Shown here in pieces: positions 35,501-48,400 of a stretch of DNA of 64,000 bases. The notes under the pieces were generated by a model. It saw only the letters and a list, made by a program, of their open reading frames with translations. It was not told the origin of the DNA and did no database searches. The DNA lies in contig JAACJK010000122.1 of the NCBI GenBank assembly GCA_013368325.1, positions 62,001-126,000 on the forward strand, read 5' to 3'. This DNA is from Ephemerocybe angulata (taxonomy: Eukaryota; Basidiomycota; Agaricomycetes; Agaricales; Psathyrellaceae). Each line of letters opens with the position of its first letter. Positions within the stretch are counted from its first letter, which is position 1. Made by a program: the position numbers and the translations under genes.

Positions 35501-38500
35501 CTGCGGTGGCCCACATAACTAGATCTTTGCTTCTCATGGACGTATTTGCTGCAGTGAGTATCTCATATATCGGTTCAGGTGTGAGAGTCTCACTCTTTAC
35601 CGCGTAGCACTCTACCCCACACAACACACATTCGATCTGCAATTCAAAGGACTTTCAACTGGGCGCTAATCCCGAAACGGAATTTCGTAGCCACGAGGCT
35701 CTCACACGAGGCTCACAGTGTCCATTTTCGACTCGAACGCCCCTATCACTGGGATCACAGCTCGTCCGACCGGCAGAAGCATCCGCGCCGCCGACACCGC
35801 AGCTGTACGAATACGCTTGGAACATTCCACTGAGGAATCCGACTAGTTTCCAATGGCGCTCGGGAGAGTGATAGAGTCTTGAGATAGAGTGTCGTTTCTA
35901 ATCGGGATTTCCATGGACGTACTGTGAGTCCATCTGGTCATTAGTTAGAATCCTGGGGTCCTTAGTACCTACAGGCCCTCTCTGCACCCACATAATTGCC
36001 CCTGTGAGGTCTCTGCTCCTACTCGTTACCGTTTTACCTCGGAGCACTGTGGGTTATGCGAAGTAAGACGCTTCTCTATGACGTTTCTTAATATCGATTT
36101 TTGGCGGGTTTCGAGAAACTCACACCCAATTCTAGGCTCGTTATGGACGGAATCCGAGTGCACCCCGCGCCTCTTCCCCGAAGGGATGCACCGACTGTCA
36201 ATCGACGGCGTGTATAATGAAATTATACGCCTCCCAGAGAACTGGGTCGCAGGATGCAGGCGCCTTGCTCGGAAGCACCGGGCCCGGTCAACACCCGACG
36301 AGGCATAGCCCCGTCGCTAAAGATAAGACGTGTAGATAATTGCACCTTAAATATCCCTGGTGCACTGTCCCAGTCGGAAGTGCACGTCTCATACAACCCT
36401 GCTCATTCATCGTCGCGAAGTTAGATTCCCATGTCGATGGTTCTGTAACCTGTTTAACCTTGCAGGTCGGTTCAGTGCATGAGAAAATCGTTGTAATGGT
36501 CTCAAAGCTGTCAGTATTATCATTCAGGTACGACAAGAGTTCATTATCCGTGTCAAGCATATTTACGACATATCAGTGATAGTTTCTGACTCCACTCAAG
36601 CTGTTCTCTATTCAGATGTCGTCCTGTCAAGGCGCTATGTAGTGTATTCGACGGTTGCGAGTTCATTTATACAAGGTTTTTGAGAGTATGCCTGGGCAAG
36701 GCGCTCAGCGAGGAATGTTGTTTACCGACCTCGACAAGAAGGGAAAGAAAATGGCGTGGTTGAGGTTCGTTTACACGGTTCAACTGCACTTTCGGGGCGC
36801 GAAGGCACCCACCTTGCGAGATGAAAGACCGGCGCCTTGTGCTAGAAACATGGCACCACCGGGACGACAACAACAGCACCAAACGACTTACAATGGTCGT
36901 CTACTGGCAGGGTCTGACGTCTCTAACCGCGGCCGAGGCTGTACTATCGAAACGCTTTTTGGAAGCTTCAATAGTGGATGTTCATATCCGACCCCCGCTC
37001 TGCCCCGATCTACCAAGGTGGAAGCATCAATTATGGAGGATCCTCATCAGATTTTGAGTTCGGTCAGTCGAGCTTTGTTGAGCTCCCGTAGGCTCCATGT
37101 CTCTAGAATACGGAATTAGATCTACGGATATCCCACTTTTTGCTGGCTCTGTGTGAGCCCCAAATCCTTCAGTAGTACCTATAGCATAGTTTGGAAAACT
37201 AAAAGTCGAGGATAGCAATATAAATCATACCTCCTCCCAATTACCATATTCAGATGCGAGCCGCATGGTTCCGCCACAGGGCTCAATCCAGCCGATTCCA
37301 GCGATTCCACTTCAGTGATTCCAGTGGAGCCCAATCAGAAGTACTGAGGCGTCACCTTTCCTTCATCTAGGAATCGAATATCTCCCGTACCCTGGACGTG
37401 TGGCACCTAGAGGGCGTACACGGCATTCGTGGTACCGACTTGGCATAAGATGGGTCTTGTGAGGCTGGTCCAAGGCTGGTCAACTCAGGTCGAGAACTCT
37501 CGGAGATCAGATAATCTAGAGATAATTCCCTTATCGCGGGATAAGATTGATGTATAAACAGCAACCGCGACACGGAAGCATATGCGAAGCAGGACTAGGT
37601 TACCGGTCAGACGCGGGTGCGCTTGACGGCATCATGATCCATCGCGGCCAGTTGGCGCCCGCGCGCCTCTTTCCAGTACCCATCACATCACACTCAACCC
37701 TACTCAACCGCTCAATCGCGCATTTGCAAATTGCAGCCACACATATATCTAACCTCTCATGATATACAGGATCGATGAAACATACCGAGCGGGTTCATGA
37801 GGTGGGCATCCTTGTATTCCCACTCTCCCCTGCGTCTCCACAGCCGGTGAAGCACATGATCGTGCAACATGGTCTTACATCCTCTGTTCAGCACGAGTGC
37901 GATGGATCAGGTGCAGACTATACGAAGTCGCCGGAAGAGACGGATATTGTCGTACATAGTATATACTCAGCACTTACCCGCCAAATGTAGATATATCCTG
38001 TTTGACGGTGGTTCGAGGGGACAATGGTGTTTTGGGCATGACGCGAAGGGCATAAGGTCAGCGTAAACTTGTATGTGACTGGGCTTCTCTGTCGTTAGGT
38101 GTGGCGCAGTAGCTATATGGACTAGTAAAGGTAGAAATGAGTCGAATCCTGCGTATGCGAGAAATGGTCGGGGTAGTAGGGCAGGGTCAGTCGGTCCGGT
38201 CCCATGCGGCCACACGATCCCCGCCTTTTTCGTACGTACCGACTAGAGTCGATATCAGCGCAAATTGGGTCGGCTAGCCGACGGCCAACCGACATCTGCC
38301 AGTCTCGTACATAAATAACCTTGACAGGACGGTCTCCGCTCCACCTTGACTTGTCGGAAGCGCGCCGCGCCCATCCTATTCGGTATCCGTATCCTCATGT
38401 TACACTCTGGAACACGATCAAGCGTAGACACTGCGCTCGCAACAGGTATGAAAGTGGATTAGCGCCCAGGCGCCATAGCAATATCGATCGATCGTACTAT

Positions 38501-41046
38501 CCCTATCTGCGACTCTATGTCACTGTTTATCTGAGAGCGTTCATACATTCGAGCCTTCGTTGGCTGATATGAGAGAATCCGCCACGGTGCCTTGGGCTGA
38601 ATTAGACATTATTACGCCAGACGTTACATGAGGATGACGGCGGAGGCGACCACGGGATGGGTGGAAGGTTTGACAGGTCGCTCTGTGTGAGAAGGGGACA
38701 AGTTGCTGGGCCGGCGATGAGGTTCTTTTGGGATTTTGGCCCATGATAATCGGTCGGTCGGGCCTCCGGTGCTGCGTATTTCTGGAAAAAGAAGGTTTAT
38801 GGTTCAATTGAATGAATTGGATGTAATTTGGATCGATTCGGTGCGAAGTATTTGGGGTGTGTTTGAACGTTGAACGAGCTCAACATCGCTTCACAAGCGA
38901 TGTTCTGGGTCTGCTGGAGGATGACTGCAGAGGATTCACAGCTTGAATTGAATTATAACACGAATTGAATAGCATTGTGCTGTCGCGTACTAACCTGGAA
39001 CAACCCTCTACCTAACCTCTACCCGATACCTTGTACTTTCTCTTTCACCGTCCACCACACGGTCACCTTCGCATCCTCGCTCCGAACCCAAGGAATCCCA
39101 GATCAGATATCGCCCGGTCTATTGGGTACAATCTGTCATCTAATCAGGCAGGATTTGATTTAGATAAGATCTCCTTATAGCGTCGCATCACTATCTGACG
39201 GGTTGACCGGGCAGAGTGGGAACTGGGGAACGAGAGAACCACAGGGTGAGTGCGCGTGACTGATGCTCTGAGACGATTAGAGATTAGACTACGACTCGAG
39301 GAGGAGAGGATGGCAAAGGCTGAGGATGGGGAGGGGGACAAAAGTGCACGTTGTGGGATTCCATACACGCTGAGAGGCAGAATGACAGGAAAACGGACGA
39401 AAGTCACATCCTTCAGTGAATAGGTGGCGGTATGCCCCCAAAACAGGCCGGGGTAACTCAATAGAATATTCTATTCGCACAAGACGCACCATTTCTGTTA
39501 ACGTTAGGATGGGACGGCAGGCCTGTGAGCGCAGGTAGCGTGTCCCCACCCGCATCACCGAAGACTCTCCTGCACGCCTTCTCGCCCGCCTCGTGTTTGC
39601 AAAGTACTCGTCGTCGCTCCCATACGTGGCGAGGCGGGCATTGTGTGCACACATGCTTCATCGACGTTTACCTTAGCGCGGACTTACGGGCACGAACAAT
39701 GCGTGGAACAGAGGGAGTGCGAGGGAAGGGAGGGAGGGTTTGATGATTGTTCGCCTTACATGGAGCGTCACATTTAGATTTCTGATGCACTTGGTCCAGT
39801 TTTCCCCGTGAGGTCCGCTTACCGGCGATGCTTCCGCTCTGCCCCTGGTTTGCCCATATCCGTTCACAAGCACCGCCGGAAGCAAATCGCGAAGCGAAAC
39901 AGGGCGCCCGACCTCATCCTCCGATTCCGTTCAGCCATACTAATAATGCGAATAGTCAAACGATAATGCCAATGATGCGAGAAGTGCTGGGGGAGGTCTC
40001 GAAGTTCAGTAGACTCGCGAAGACCCGTGCTGAGAAGAAGGGCTTGGGTCGGCGCTTCCCCTTTGAGAGATCACACAGAATCCAGATCTCTGGCCCGATG
40101 GGGGATGTTATGACATTGGCTCGGCAGCATTAGCACAATGGCAGGCAGCGTATCGCGCTGATTCCTTATATGAGCTTGGGGCAGGGACCTCGTGCTTATA
40201 GGTAGCGACACCTGCACCCTTTTTCTCCCCCGAATCCTCGTTCCTCCCCAGCACGCCTCGAGGTCCCGCCGTTCAACCAACCGTACCCACACGCCCACAC
40301 CAAGTACAATGCCTGCAGATCGTTCGAATTCGATGACGACGAGTAGTTGGAGTGTGATGAACAACGACATGAGCTGTGCGTTATCGCTTACCCGCGAATT
40401 TGCTTCCGCCTTTTACTGATGATCCCTAGTCTCGTCGCAAGACATACCTCCCCTGTGGGGAGGGTCTTGTCCTAAACTAGTCGATTAGCCGGGCAGTGTA
40501 ACTTGTCAATACATGTAAACAAAGTTCCAGTTTGGGATGTGTGACAGCGAGTGACCGGCACATTTGGTGCTCTTTCCTCCCAAACCATTCCTGAAGCACT
40601 ACCGAGAGTTCCAAATGGCTTCAATGTTTGTGGAAGGATCCTCTGTACCTTATCTCTCGCAAACTCGAAGAAATGGACTCGCATCGTTAAAGAAAGCCAA
40701 CGCCGGCGACTATGTTTGATAAGTGGCCGAAGCTGTCACATCGTGTCACAGCGCGGCAGACGTCGGCAGCTGGCGACCACTACGTTTCGAATGTAATGAA
40801 AGTGTGATTCAATACAAAGTCGTTGATTCGGTATCGGTCCCTCCAGGAAGAGTGGATGGGAAGATAAGCATAAAAATTTTATGTAGAGGTGCACTTTTTC
40901 GAGGAGAATAGATGTCCCCACATAATCTAAATGGCCCGCTCACGCCAGCGTTCGCAAAAGTGGAATTACACTGCCCTACAAAAATCCTATGTTGGTATAA
41001 GCCCCTCTTCGCTAAGGCGTGAGAGGGTTTACTTAGTTGAGCCTAG
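32532..41046. other. Long gene desert
   Basis: About 8.5 kb without a supportable gene. Many short frames overlap on both strands and none has a domain, signal peptide or consistent splice model. One noticeable structure is a short inverted similarity: the core around GTAGGCCGGACGGGCA at about 34707-34735 is repeated in opposite orientation at about 35300-35330. Sequence composition is mixed and looks like decayed repetitive DNA. It may contain unrecognised mobile-element remnants. Confidence 0.45.
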
Positions 41047-42534
41047 ATGATCCCACCTATCTGTGGGCGTATAGGCCATCAGCTCGTATGGACGGCGCCA
41101 GTCGCAGCCGCCCCACGTGCGCTCGACTATACCTTCGAGTCGACCGCCCAGATCACCGAGATCGACTTTGACGACGGCCCGCCGCCTCTGGTCGATGCCC
41201 CTCCTCTGGGCGCCCTACCTCCCCCGCCTTCCCAATTCATCCTCTTCCCCCCTCCCGATTCCGACGACCCCTTTATTAGTGAGACCGGATCGAAGGAAAA
41301 GGCCGTGGCGAAGCGCTCGCCGCATTCGAAGAAGAAACCCGAGAACCACATCCCCCGCCCACCCAACGCCTTCATCCTCTTCCGCTCCTCCTTTATCAAG
41401 CAGCAGCACGTCTCGCAGGAAGTCGAGACTAACCACTCGACGCTCTCCAAGATCATCGGTCTCACCTGGAAGAACCTCTCCGACAACGAGCGCAAGAACT
41501 GGCACGACAAGGCGAAGACCGCGCAGGAGGAGCACCGCCGCAAGTTCCCGAAGTATGCGTTCCGGCCGCAGCAGACGAAGGGTGCGAAGGGTGGTGGTGG
41601 TGCAGGGGCGAAACGGAAAGTGAGAGAGGTGGAACCGAAGGACTCGGTACGGTGTGCGAAGATAGCAGAGCTGCTGGTACAGGGGAAGAAGGGGAGCGAG
41701 CTGCAGGAGGAGATTGCCGAGTTCGACAAGCACCACGTCCCCGAGATTATCACCCGCTTCGAGGCACCTATCACCGAGAAGGCGTTCCGCCGCTCGTCGA
41801 GTGCGCCGGTCGAGGAGACAGAGCTCACGATAGAGCAGCAGAGCTTCCTGCCCAAGGAGAAGCCGGCAAAGAAGGTTCGCTCTGTCAGCCAACGCCCCAC
41901 GCGATGCCCCACGCCCCTCGTCGTCGCCCAGCCCCAGCCCCAGCAGCATATCCAACAGTCGCAGATGATGATGCAGAGTCCGCTGAAGGAGGAAGCAACC
42001 TACGTACGTATCTACCCCGCTTCGACGATCATGTGGCCACATACTAACCTTCCTTACATACAGGACTTCAGCAACTTCTCCTTCGAGAATGTCGCCCCCA
42101 ACGTCTACAACAGCGCCGGCGATCCGCTCGTGGAGAACTACGCCGTCAACATGAACGTGAACCTCTACGCCAGCGCCAACGAGGGACTACACATCGACAC
42201 GAACTCGTACATTGCCGACCAATGGAGCCAGTGCTCGTCTCCGATGACGCCAGAATCTACCCCAGAGTTCTTCGCTTCTACGCCTTCGCCTTCCCCAGTC
42301 GAGTCGTACGCCGCATCGCCCGCGGACTCCTTCGGACAGCAGGTCTTCGAAAAGCAGTACAACAATGGCTTCAACCAACTCCAGTACCCCGTCGTGTACC
42401 AGCAGGACTCGAACGACGCCTTCCTCAACATGGCCGGCGACTACGGCTTCGCCGCTGACCTGTCGATGGAGCAGTTCCAGATGGACAACGGATCGTACGC
42501 CGCGTACTCGCAGGTGCCCCAGTTCGCCTACTAG
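41047..42534 (+). CDS. HMG-box transcription factor (SOX/TCF/MATA class)
   Basis: The DNA-binding HMG box is near residues 100-175: HIPRPPNAFILFRSSFIKQQ, then NHSTLSKIIGLTWKNLSDNE and WHDKAKTAQEEHRRKFPKYA. The IPRPPNAFILFR start and the SKIIG.TWK..S..E..WH pattern are those of sequence-specific, minor-groove-binding factors of the fungal mating/Prf1-like group rather than the non-specific HMGB type. Next comes a conserved basidiomycete block (RCAKIAELLVQGKKGSEL, then HHVPEIITRFEAPITEKAFR). The C-terminal half is low-complexity, Pro/Gln/Ser/Asn-rich, probably an activation region. A phase-0 intron of 60 bases at 42004-42063 (GTACGT, TACTAAC, ATACAG) is likely, giving 475 rather than 495 residues. 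The frame would also be open unspliced. The first ATG is used, but an earlier exon is possible. Target genes are unknown. Confidence 0.85.
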   Translation: MIPPICGRIGHQLVWTAPVAAAPRALDYTFESTAQITEIDFDDGPPPLVDAPPLGALPPPPSQFILFPPPDSDDPFISETGSKEKAVAKRSPHSKKKPENHIPRPPNAFILFRSSFIKQQHVSQEVETNHSTLSKIIGLTWKNLSDNERKNWHDKAKTAQEEHRRKFPKYAFRPQQTKGAKGGGGAGAKRKVREVEPKDSVRCAKIAELLVQGKKGSELQEEIAEFDKHHVPEIITRFEAPITEKAFRRSSSAPVEETELTIEQQSFLPKEKPAKKVRSVSQRPTRCPTPLVVAQPQPQQHIQQSQMMMQSPLKEEATYVRIYPASTIMWPHTNLPYIQDFSNFSFENVAPNVYNSAGDPLVENYAVNMNVNLYASANEGLHIDTNSYIADQWSQCSSPMTPESTPEFFASTPSPSPVESYAASPADSFGQQVFEKQYNNGFNQLQYPVVYQQDSNDAFLNMAGDYGFAADLSMEQFQMDNGSYAAYSQVPQFAY

Positions 42535-45526
42535 GCTGGTATGTTCCTCATATGATCCTCGTACCGGTGTCTCGGCGGCCCCCCTTCGACCTTCTCGTCC
42601 TCGATGCACCTCATCCCTTCTCGCTTATTGTTCTCATAACTTCTCTCTTTATTGCTTCTTGGCTCCTCGTAGAGCAGGTGGTACGATTGTTATGTCCACC
42701 TTACAGACCGTCGTTCAATCGACGCCTTCCTTCTCTGAAGATTCGCAGACCTTGTATTATTGCTATTTACTTCTCTTTCTCGTCTTGATTCTCATTGGGT
42801 TCAATTCGACTCGATTCGGCGCTAGACCCCGAATGTCTGTGCTCGCGTTTCCTCTTCCTCTTCTTGCTCTGGATCTGTTGTACCACCACCACCATACCAC
42901 TTGCCGTCGATGCGACGGCCCTTCGTTCTCCTGTACAGCCTCCACTCTTCTCGTTTACGTTCTCACTCTTGAATACGCCTAACGTTACACGCTCCTTGGT
43001 TGGATTTCACTCATTTCACGTCGTCTTGATCCTCTCGTCATTCATCGCTCTCGCTCTCGTTCTGTGTATAGACTTTCTTCTCCTTCGTCACTATCGGTAT
43101 CGCTAACACCAAAGACTGTGTGCGTACCGGCGCTCTCCTTCATTCCTCCCTCCTTTCGCTTACCTCATTTTTTCCTCCTCTTCCTCCATCACATCGTCTC
43201 GACTCCCGAGCTTCGGATTGATCAAATAACCCAAGTCAATTCACTTGTACTACTACTTTACCACCACGACCTTCGCTCGTGTGCATGTACCATAGCCATC
43301 ATCGTATACGAGTCTCATGTATAGACTTCGTGTTATAAAATCAGCCGCGCGCCGAACCCTCTCTCCCTCTATTATCGTCCTGCTCAGCCTCTCTGACTTG
43401 ACCTCCGGTAAGTAGTAGACATTCTCTCCCAGCTGCCGACTGCGCACGCGATCCGATATCGAAGTGGCTAGAACCGTCGGCCCTTCGCCTTCTTCTTTTG
43501 TCCAAAATGTTCTTTTCCCTCAAAAACTTGTAATATCACCGATAATATACCCAAAAAAGCGCGCTTACGCCGAGACGCTGGGCTTACGGCTCGACCTCCA
43601 CGAAGAAGAAAGCGAGCCGCATGATACATCGGCATCGACCGAATTAGAGGTGGTCGGAGGGCACTCTGGGTAGGCAAGTCTTGTATATTTTGGATGAGGA
43701 TATGCGACTTTGTTCTGTTGTTGGGCGGGGGAGTGACTATAGATGTAATGACGTTCGCGCCGTTATCATCGGTGCTCGCGCTCGTTCGTTCGTTATCTAT
43801 CGGACTGAGGCTAAGTTTGAGCTTGATCGTAGCACTTAACAGGTATTGTAGTATAGTACACAATTGAGCTATTCGTCCTCGCCCATGCTTAAGTTTATAT
43901 TCAACTGTGGGATCGGTGTACTCCCAGAGTGTGGAGGGAAATGAATGTACACACAAAACCTGGGTCATGCGCCATCCTCTTCAGAGACACCGTCCCTCGC
44001 CACCGTCCCACGAAGTCTCAGAGCCTGATATATGACACCAGCTTTACGAGACCCTCGGACGGCATCCGTCGGCTTCGCGAATCCACCCAGCCGTTCCCAG
44101 GTCTACCTACCACTATCCTGGCCAGGGGAGTTAGAGCGGATATGTGAAGATTTTGACGTTCTGAGGAGGGAAACGGAAGAGGACGATGAACGTGGGTGCG
44201 CAACGAGGGTCGGAGGGGCGGAAGAGCGATGATAGATAGGTTGAGAATGAAATCTCCAGAAGAAGGGTGGTGTACGAGCTCGGGATAAGGAGTTTGTGTG
44301 TTGTATACCCGTGGGCTTCGAGATTGGTTGATGCCCGTCATTTCTCCTGCTGGAAATGTGCGATGTTCGTCGGCGAAAATGAGGAAGAGAAGATGACGGA
44401 CATGATAGGATGTGAATTGGAAGACATTGTATGTGTGGGCCATAGAGAGATTAGGATGGAGTAGTGGGTGGGTCGATTAACTGGAAGTGAATGATCGTCG
44501 TTGCAAGGCGACGCTGCTCTAGAGCAAATCGAGCTTCCTATTGGCGCTCACTATGATATAGACCCATACCCTTACCTCTTTCTCTCTCCAATACCTATAT
44601 AGTAAGAGAAACCGGGCTGTATATCACGACTATCAGAACCCTTGGAATTCAATTGGAACAGCAATGCACAATGTAGCGCTCCCGGAATGTCGTTCTATGA
44701 TATACATCTCTTTAGTATCCATAGTGCTCTACCTAAAGTGTCCTCATACAGGAGGACGAATATCAGGACTGCAGATAAAGGTATCTTATCGTTGAGATGA
44801 AGATAAAGATATCCACAAAGAAATGATGGGAACTCGAGCTAATCCCATGGGCGCCTAAATCTATCTATGGCTTCTCAACTTAAGGCGATCATGCAGTAGC
44901 ATTTTGCGCAGTGGAGCTAAGGCTGGCCTGATTTACGCACCTCTTCCCTCAGTAAAGCTTGGTGGGTCTATTCTAGACGGCCCATACGAGAGGTTCGCGG
45001 GATGGAATGATGGAAGGAAGCTTGGATCGCACAACTTGAAGTCAGGAATACGAACATTCGTCATTTGGAAGGTAGAAAGGTTGGATGGATACTTCGACAT
45101 TCAAATCAGACCGGTATGGAATCCCGCACCCTAGAATGCATTTTTAACCAGTCCTAACAGTCTGATACCCGGCGTCAGTGAACAGCTCTTATGTATCGAA
45201 ATGCGAGGTGATAGTGAGGACTTCACCAACTCCTTAGGACTCAAGCGCAGTGTCGACCCCAGAATGAAGCCGTCTCTGAGTGATGATGACCGAAATGCAG
45301 TGAGGCAGTCGGTAATTCAAGCTTCGAGTCAATCATATCCATATAAGGGCGAATGAGAGGTAGAACTTACCGCCCTACAGGTTACATATAGGCACCGATG
45401 CCTTCCATATGACTCTGCATACCACATCATAAGGGGACGAAGGAGGTTCGCTTTGCCTTCAAGCAACTTCTTGAAGCTTAACGATGGAAGCTGGTTAGAA
45501 GATAACAGCGGTACCGACACCGATAT
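42535..45526. other. 3' flank of the HMG gene and intergenic region
   Basis: The first kilobase is T/C-rich (CTCGTTCTC-like) with many open but featureless frames, probably including the HMG gene's untranslated region. From about 43.7 kb onward only short frames are seen, with no domain or repeat. Confidence 0.4.
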
Positions 45527-45739
45527 CTATAGAGACGTATTCATGGCACGACCCTGCGCTACTAATGCGAGGCTCACTTCATTCTCTACCCCTAAATGCA
45601 GGACCCTATTTTCGTCGAAGTAATCTATAGCAGTCTGTAACGTTGGAATGTTCAAAGCAACCTTCGTCGCTCCCGCGCCCAACTCGCGCCGTACTCCGAA
45701 CATGAGTTCGAGAACTGAAGTCACATTTTCATAAACACT
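45527..45739 (-). other. Exon-like fragment of an unidentified protein
   Basis: On the reverse strand a 65-codon frame looks like true protein sequence: MFGVRRELGAGATKVALN and HLGVENEVSLALVAQG, with even amino acid use. An acceptor-like AATGTCAG precedes it (about 45742), but the frame stops after MNTSL with no obvious donor. It may be a remnant exon of a gene disrupted next to the left array. I do not recognise the family. Confidence 0.3.
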
Positions 45740-46379
45740 GACATTTGACGCATGAAAAAAGAGATCGGTTTATGGTCAGAAACAGTCAACGTGTCGTTCA
45801 TCTCCCTTGGACATCCCGCATCGTGCGGTTGGTAGCTTTCCTCGGGCTCGCAACAACTTGAAACGTGCCCTATCGGCGAGTGTGTGGCATACCATGAGAC
45901 ACTGTGACCGATGAAATATCGTCCGCAGCCATGAATCGGGGTTCTACAGTATCACTAGAATCACCTCCAATGATGCATCACATTCGATAACCGATGGGCT
46001 TCTGGTGACGCATCAAACCGTGAATTATCATGGTTTGGCCCGTGATGCATCACGAACTCCCTGCGGGGCGCGGCTGGTTGGCTGGGGCGAGGGTGTGATG
46101 CATCACGAGCTGGCTGGGGCGAGGGTGGGACAGGGGCTGGGACGTCAGGGGCTGGGACCTCTGGCGCGGTCCCAGGGGTAGATGGGGTGATGGTCCACAT
46201 CACCTGGCTGCACACCGCGCCGCCGCCGCCATCATGGTCTCTCCTGATGCGCCCAGCGTAGGATTTCGACATTTTCTGGGGGAAATTTGCACTTTCCCAG
46301 CAAAACCGTCATCATCGATGGGTCGAATACTGACCTCCAACTACCGACTGGTGATGCATCACAGGGTCTACTGACTACA

Positions 46380-47180
46380 GCGTGGGTTGCTAAATAGGTA
46401 GAAAATTCAGCGCTGCCTGGCGCTGGGTGATGCATCACGCTCTTTTGCAGTGCATGCCCAGCGACAGCAAATTGTAAATAAATAGATCGCCGACTGGCGC
46501 CTGGTGATGTATCACGGCGCCAGCCCGCTCTACCCAATATAATACTAATTTGACCGACCGTCCGCGCATGGTGATGCATCATGGGGGCCGCTAAATAGGT
46601 AGAAAATTCAGCGCTGCCTGGCGCTGGGTGATGCATCACGCTCTTTTGCAGTGCATACCCAGCGACAGCAAATTATCAATAATGAGATCGCCGACTGGCG
46701 CCTGGTGATGTATCACGGCGCCAACCCGCTCTACCCAATATAATACTAATTTGACCGACCGTCCGCGCATGGTGATGCATCATGGGGGCCGCTAAATAGG
46801 TAGAAAATTCAGCGCTGCCTGGCGCTGGGAGATGCATCACGCTCTTTTGCAGTGCATACCCAGCGACAGCAAATTATCAATAATGAGATCGCCGACTGGC
46901 GCCTGGTGATGTATCACGGCGCCAGCCCGCTCTACCCAATATAATACTAATTTGACCGACCGTCCGCGCATGGTGATGCATCATGGGGGCCGCTAAATAG
47001 GTAGAAAATTCAGCGCTGCCTGGCGCGTGGTGATGCATCACACTCTTTCGCAGTGCCTGCCCAGCTACAGCAAATTATCAATACTTAAATCGCTGACTGG
47101 CGGCTGGTGATGTATCACGGCGCCAGCCCACTGTACCCAATATAACACTAATTTAAATTTGACCGACCGTTCCCGCATGG
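46380..47180. repeat. 201 bp higher-order tandem repeat, four units
   Basis: Within the left array a 201 bp unit repeats about four times. The start word GGGGGCCGCTAAATAGG occurs at 46583, 46784 and 46985, exactly 201 apart, with a variant near 46382. Each unit holds three palindromes in the order GTGATGCATCAC, GTGATGTATCAC, GTGATGCATCAT. The outer units are slightly diverged and the middle two almost identical, suggesting recent amplification or gene conversion. Confidence 0.95.
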
Positions 47181-48269
47181 TGATGCATCATGCTTCTGCG
47201 GAGTGCTTAGCCATGCACACAAAAATAATCAATAAATTTACCACCAACTGGCGCCAGGTGAAGCATCACCACGTCTCCTCACTATACGACTATATCAGGA
47301 AAATAACCTACCTTTGGCATGGCGTGATGCATAATGCGCTATGCCAATTACCGTGCTCCCCACCATAGGAATATACCAATAAATTGACCTACCTTTGGCG
47401 CGTCCTGATATCACGCACTATGCCACTGGTCCGCCCACCGTACCAAACAATCAATAAATTGAGCATCTATTAGCGCTAGGTAATGGATCACTGTGCCTCC
47501 CCATTGTAGAAATGCATCAATAACTTCACCTACCTTTGGCGCGTGGTGATGCAATACGACGGGCCACTGCTCTACCCCTCGTGCCAAAATTATCTATAAA
47601 TGGAGCGCCTATTGGCGCTGGGTGATGCATCACCGCACTTCACTACCATACCGAAGATACTAATGAAATGGTCGCCCGCTCAAGCGTCGTGATGCATCAC
47701 ACGCCGAGCCATAGCTCAATCCACCACCCCTGACTACTCAACAAATAGAGCGCCTAGTAACTGGCGCCTGGTGATGCATCACTGCGCCTTCCCAGTCGAC
47801 TTATTATCTTAGTAATTCGGCCTACCATTGGCACGACATGATGCATCACCCTCAATACCACTGGTAATGTTAACAAATATATCAGAACGATTCCTATGGG
47901 CCCGTGATTGGTGAGTAAATTGAGCACCAGCCGGCGCCTGGTGATGCATCACAATACATCCTAGCCATACCGGAGTATAACCAGGCGATCAAGACCTTTA
48001 CCGTTGACTGGCACCTGGTTATAGATCACTGCGCCTAAGTAGCACAGTAGCTCATCGACCTATCTTCGCTCAGAAATATGTCGGTATATTGCCTGGAATG
48101 TTGACTTGCCCGTGGTGATCCTTCACCATGCCTATCTAACCCATCTGGCCTGTTTGTGAGGTATTTAATTCTTCAGCTAGCCTTAGATACATAGGGCTGT
48201 CTCTGAGGTATCTCGCTCTGCTACTGGGTAGGGCACTTAACCCTCGTAAAAAAGAGACAACAAAAAGTC

Positions 48270-48400
48270 AAACAATCGATCTCGCTATGGGCACGCCGCG
48301 CGTGGCCCATTCTTCAATTCAAACCTTCACTTCCTCATGGAATTGAACGCAGGAACTGAAGAATGAGCCCTGCGGGCGTGCCGACATGGGAGCAATCGTC
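48270..48400. repeat. Short inverted repeat inside the left array region
   Basis: GGCACGCCGCG...CATTCTTCA (from about 48289) and its imperfect inverted copy TGAAGAATGAGCCCTGCGGGC (to about 48384) enclose about 30 bases. It interrupts the palindrome spacing and could be a tiny foldback element. Confidence 0.6.

Noticed and set aside
36655..37119. 154-codon forward frame in the gene desert
   Set aside because: No domain, no splice structure and overlapping frames of similar length on the other strand.
45961..46639. Reverse-strand frames of about 100-135 codons rich in VMHH in the left array
   Set aside because: The repeated VMHH, DAS and related words come from the palindrome itself in different frames. 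There is no splice support or domain.
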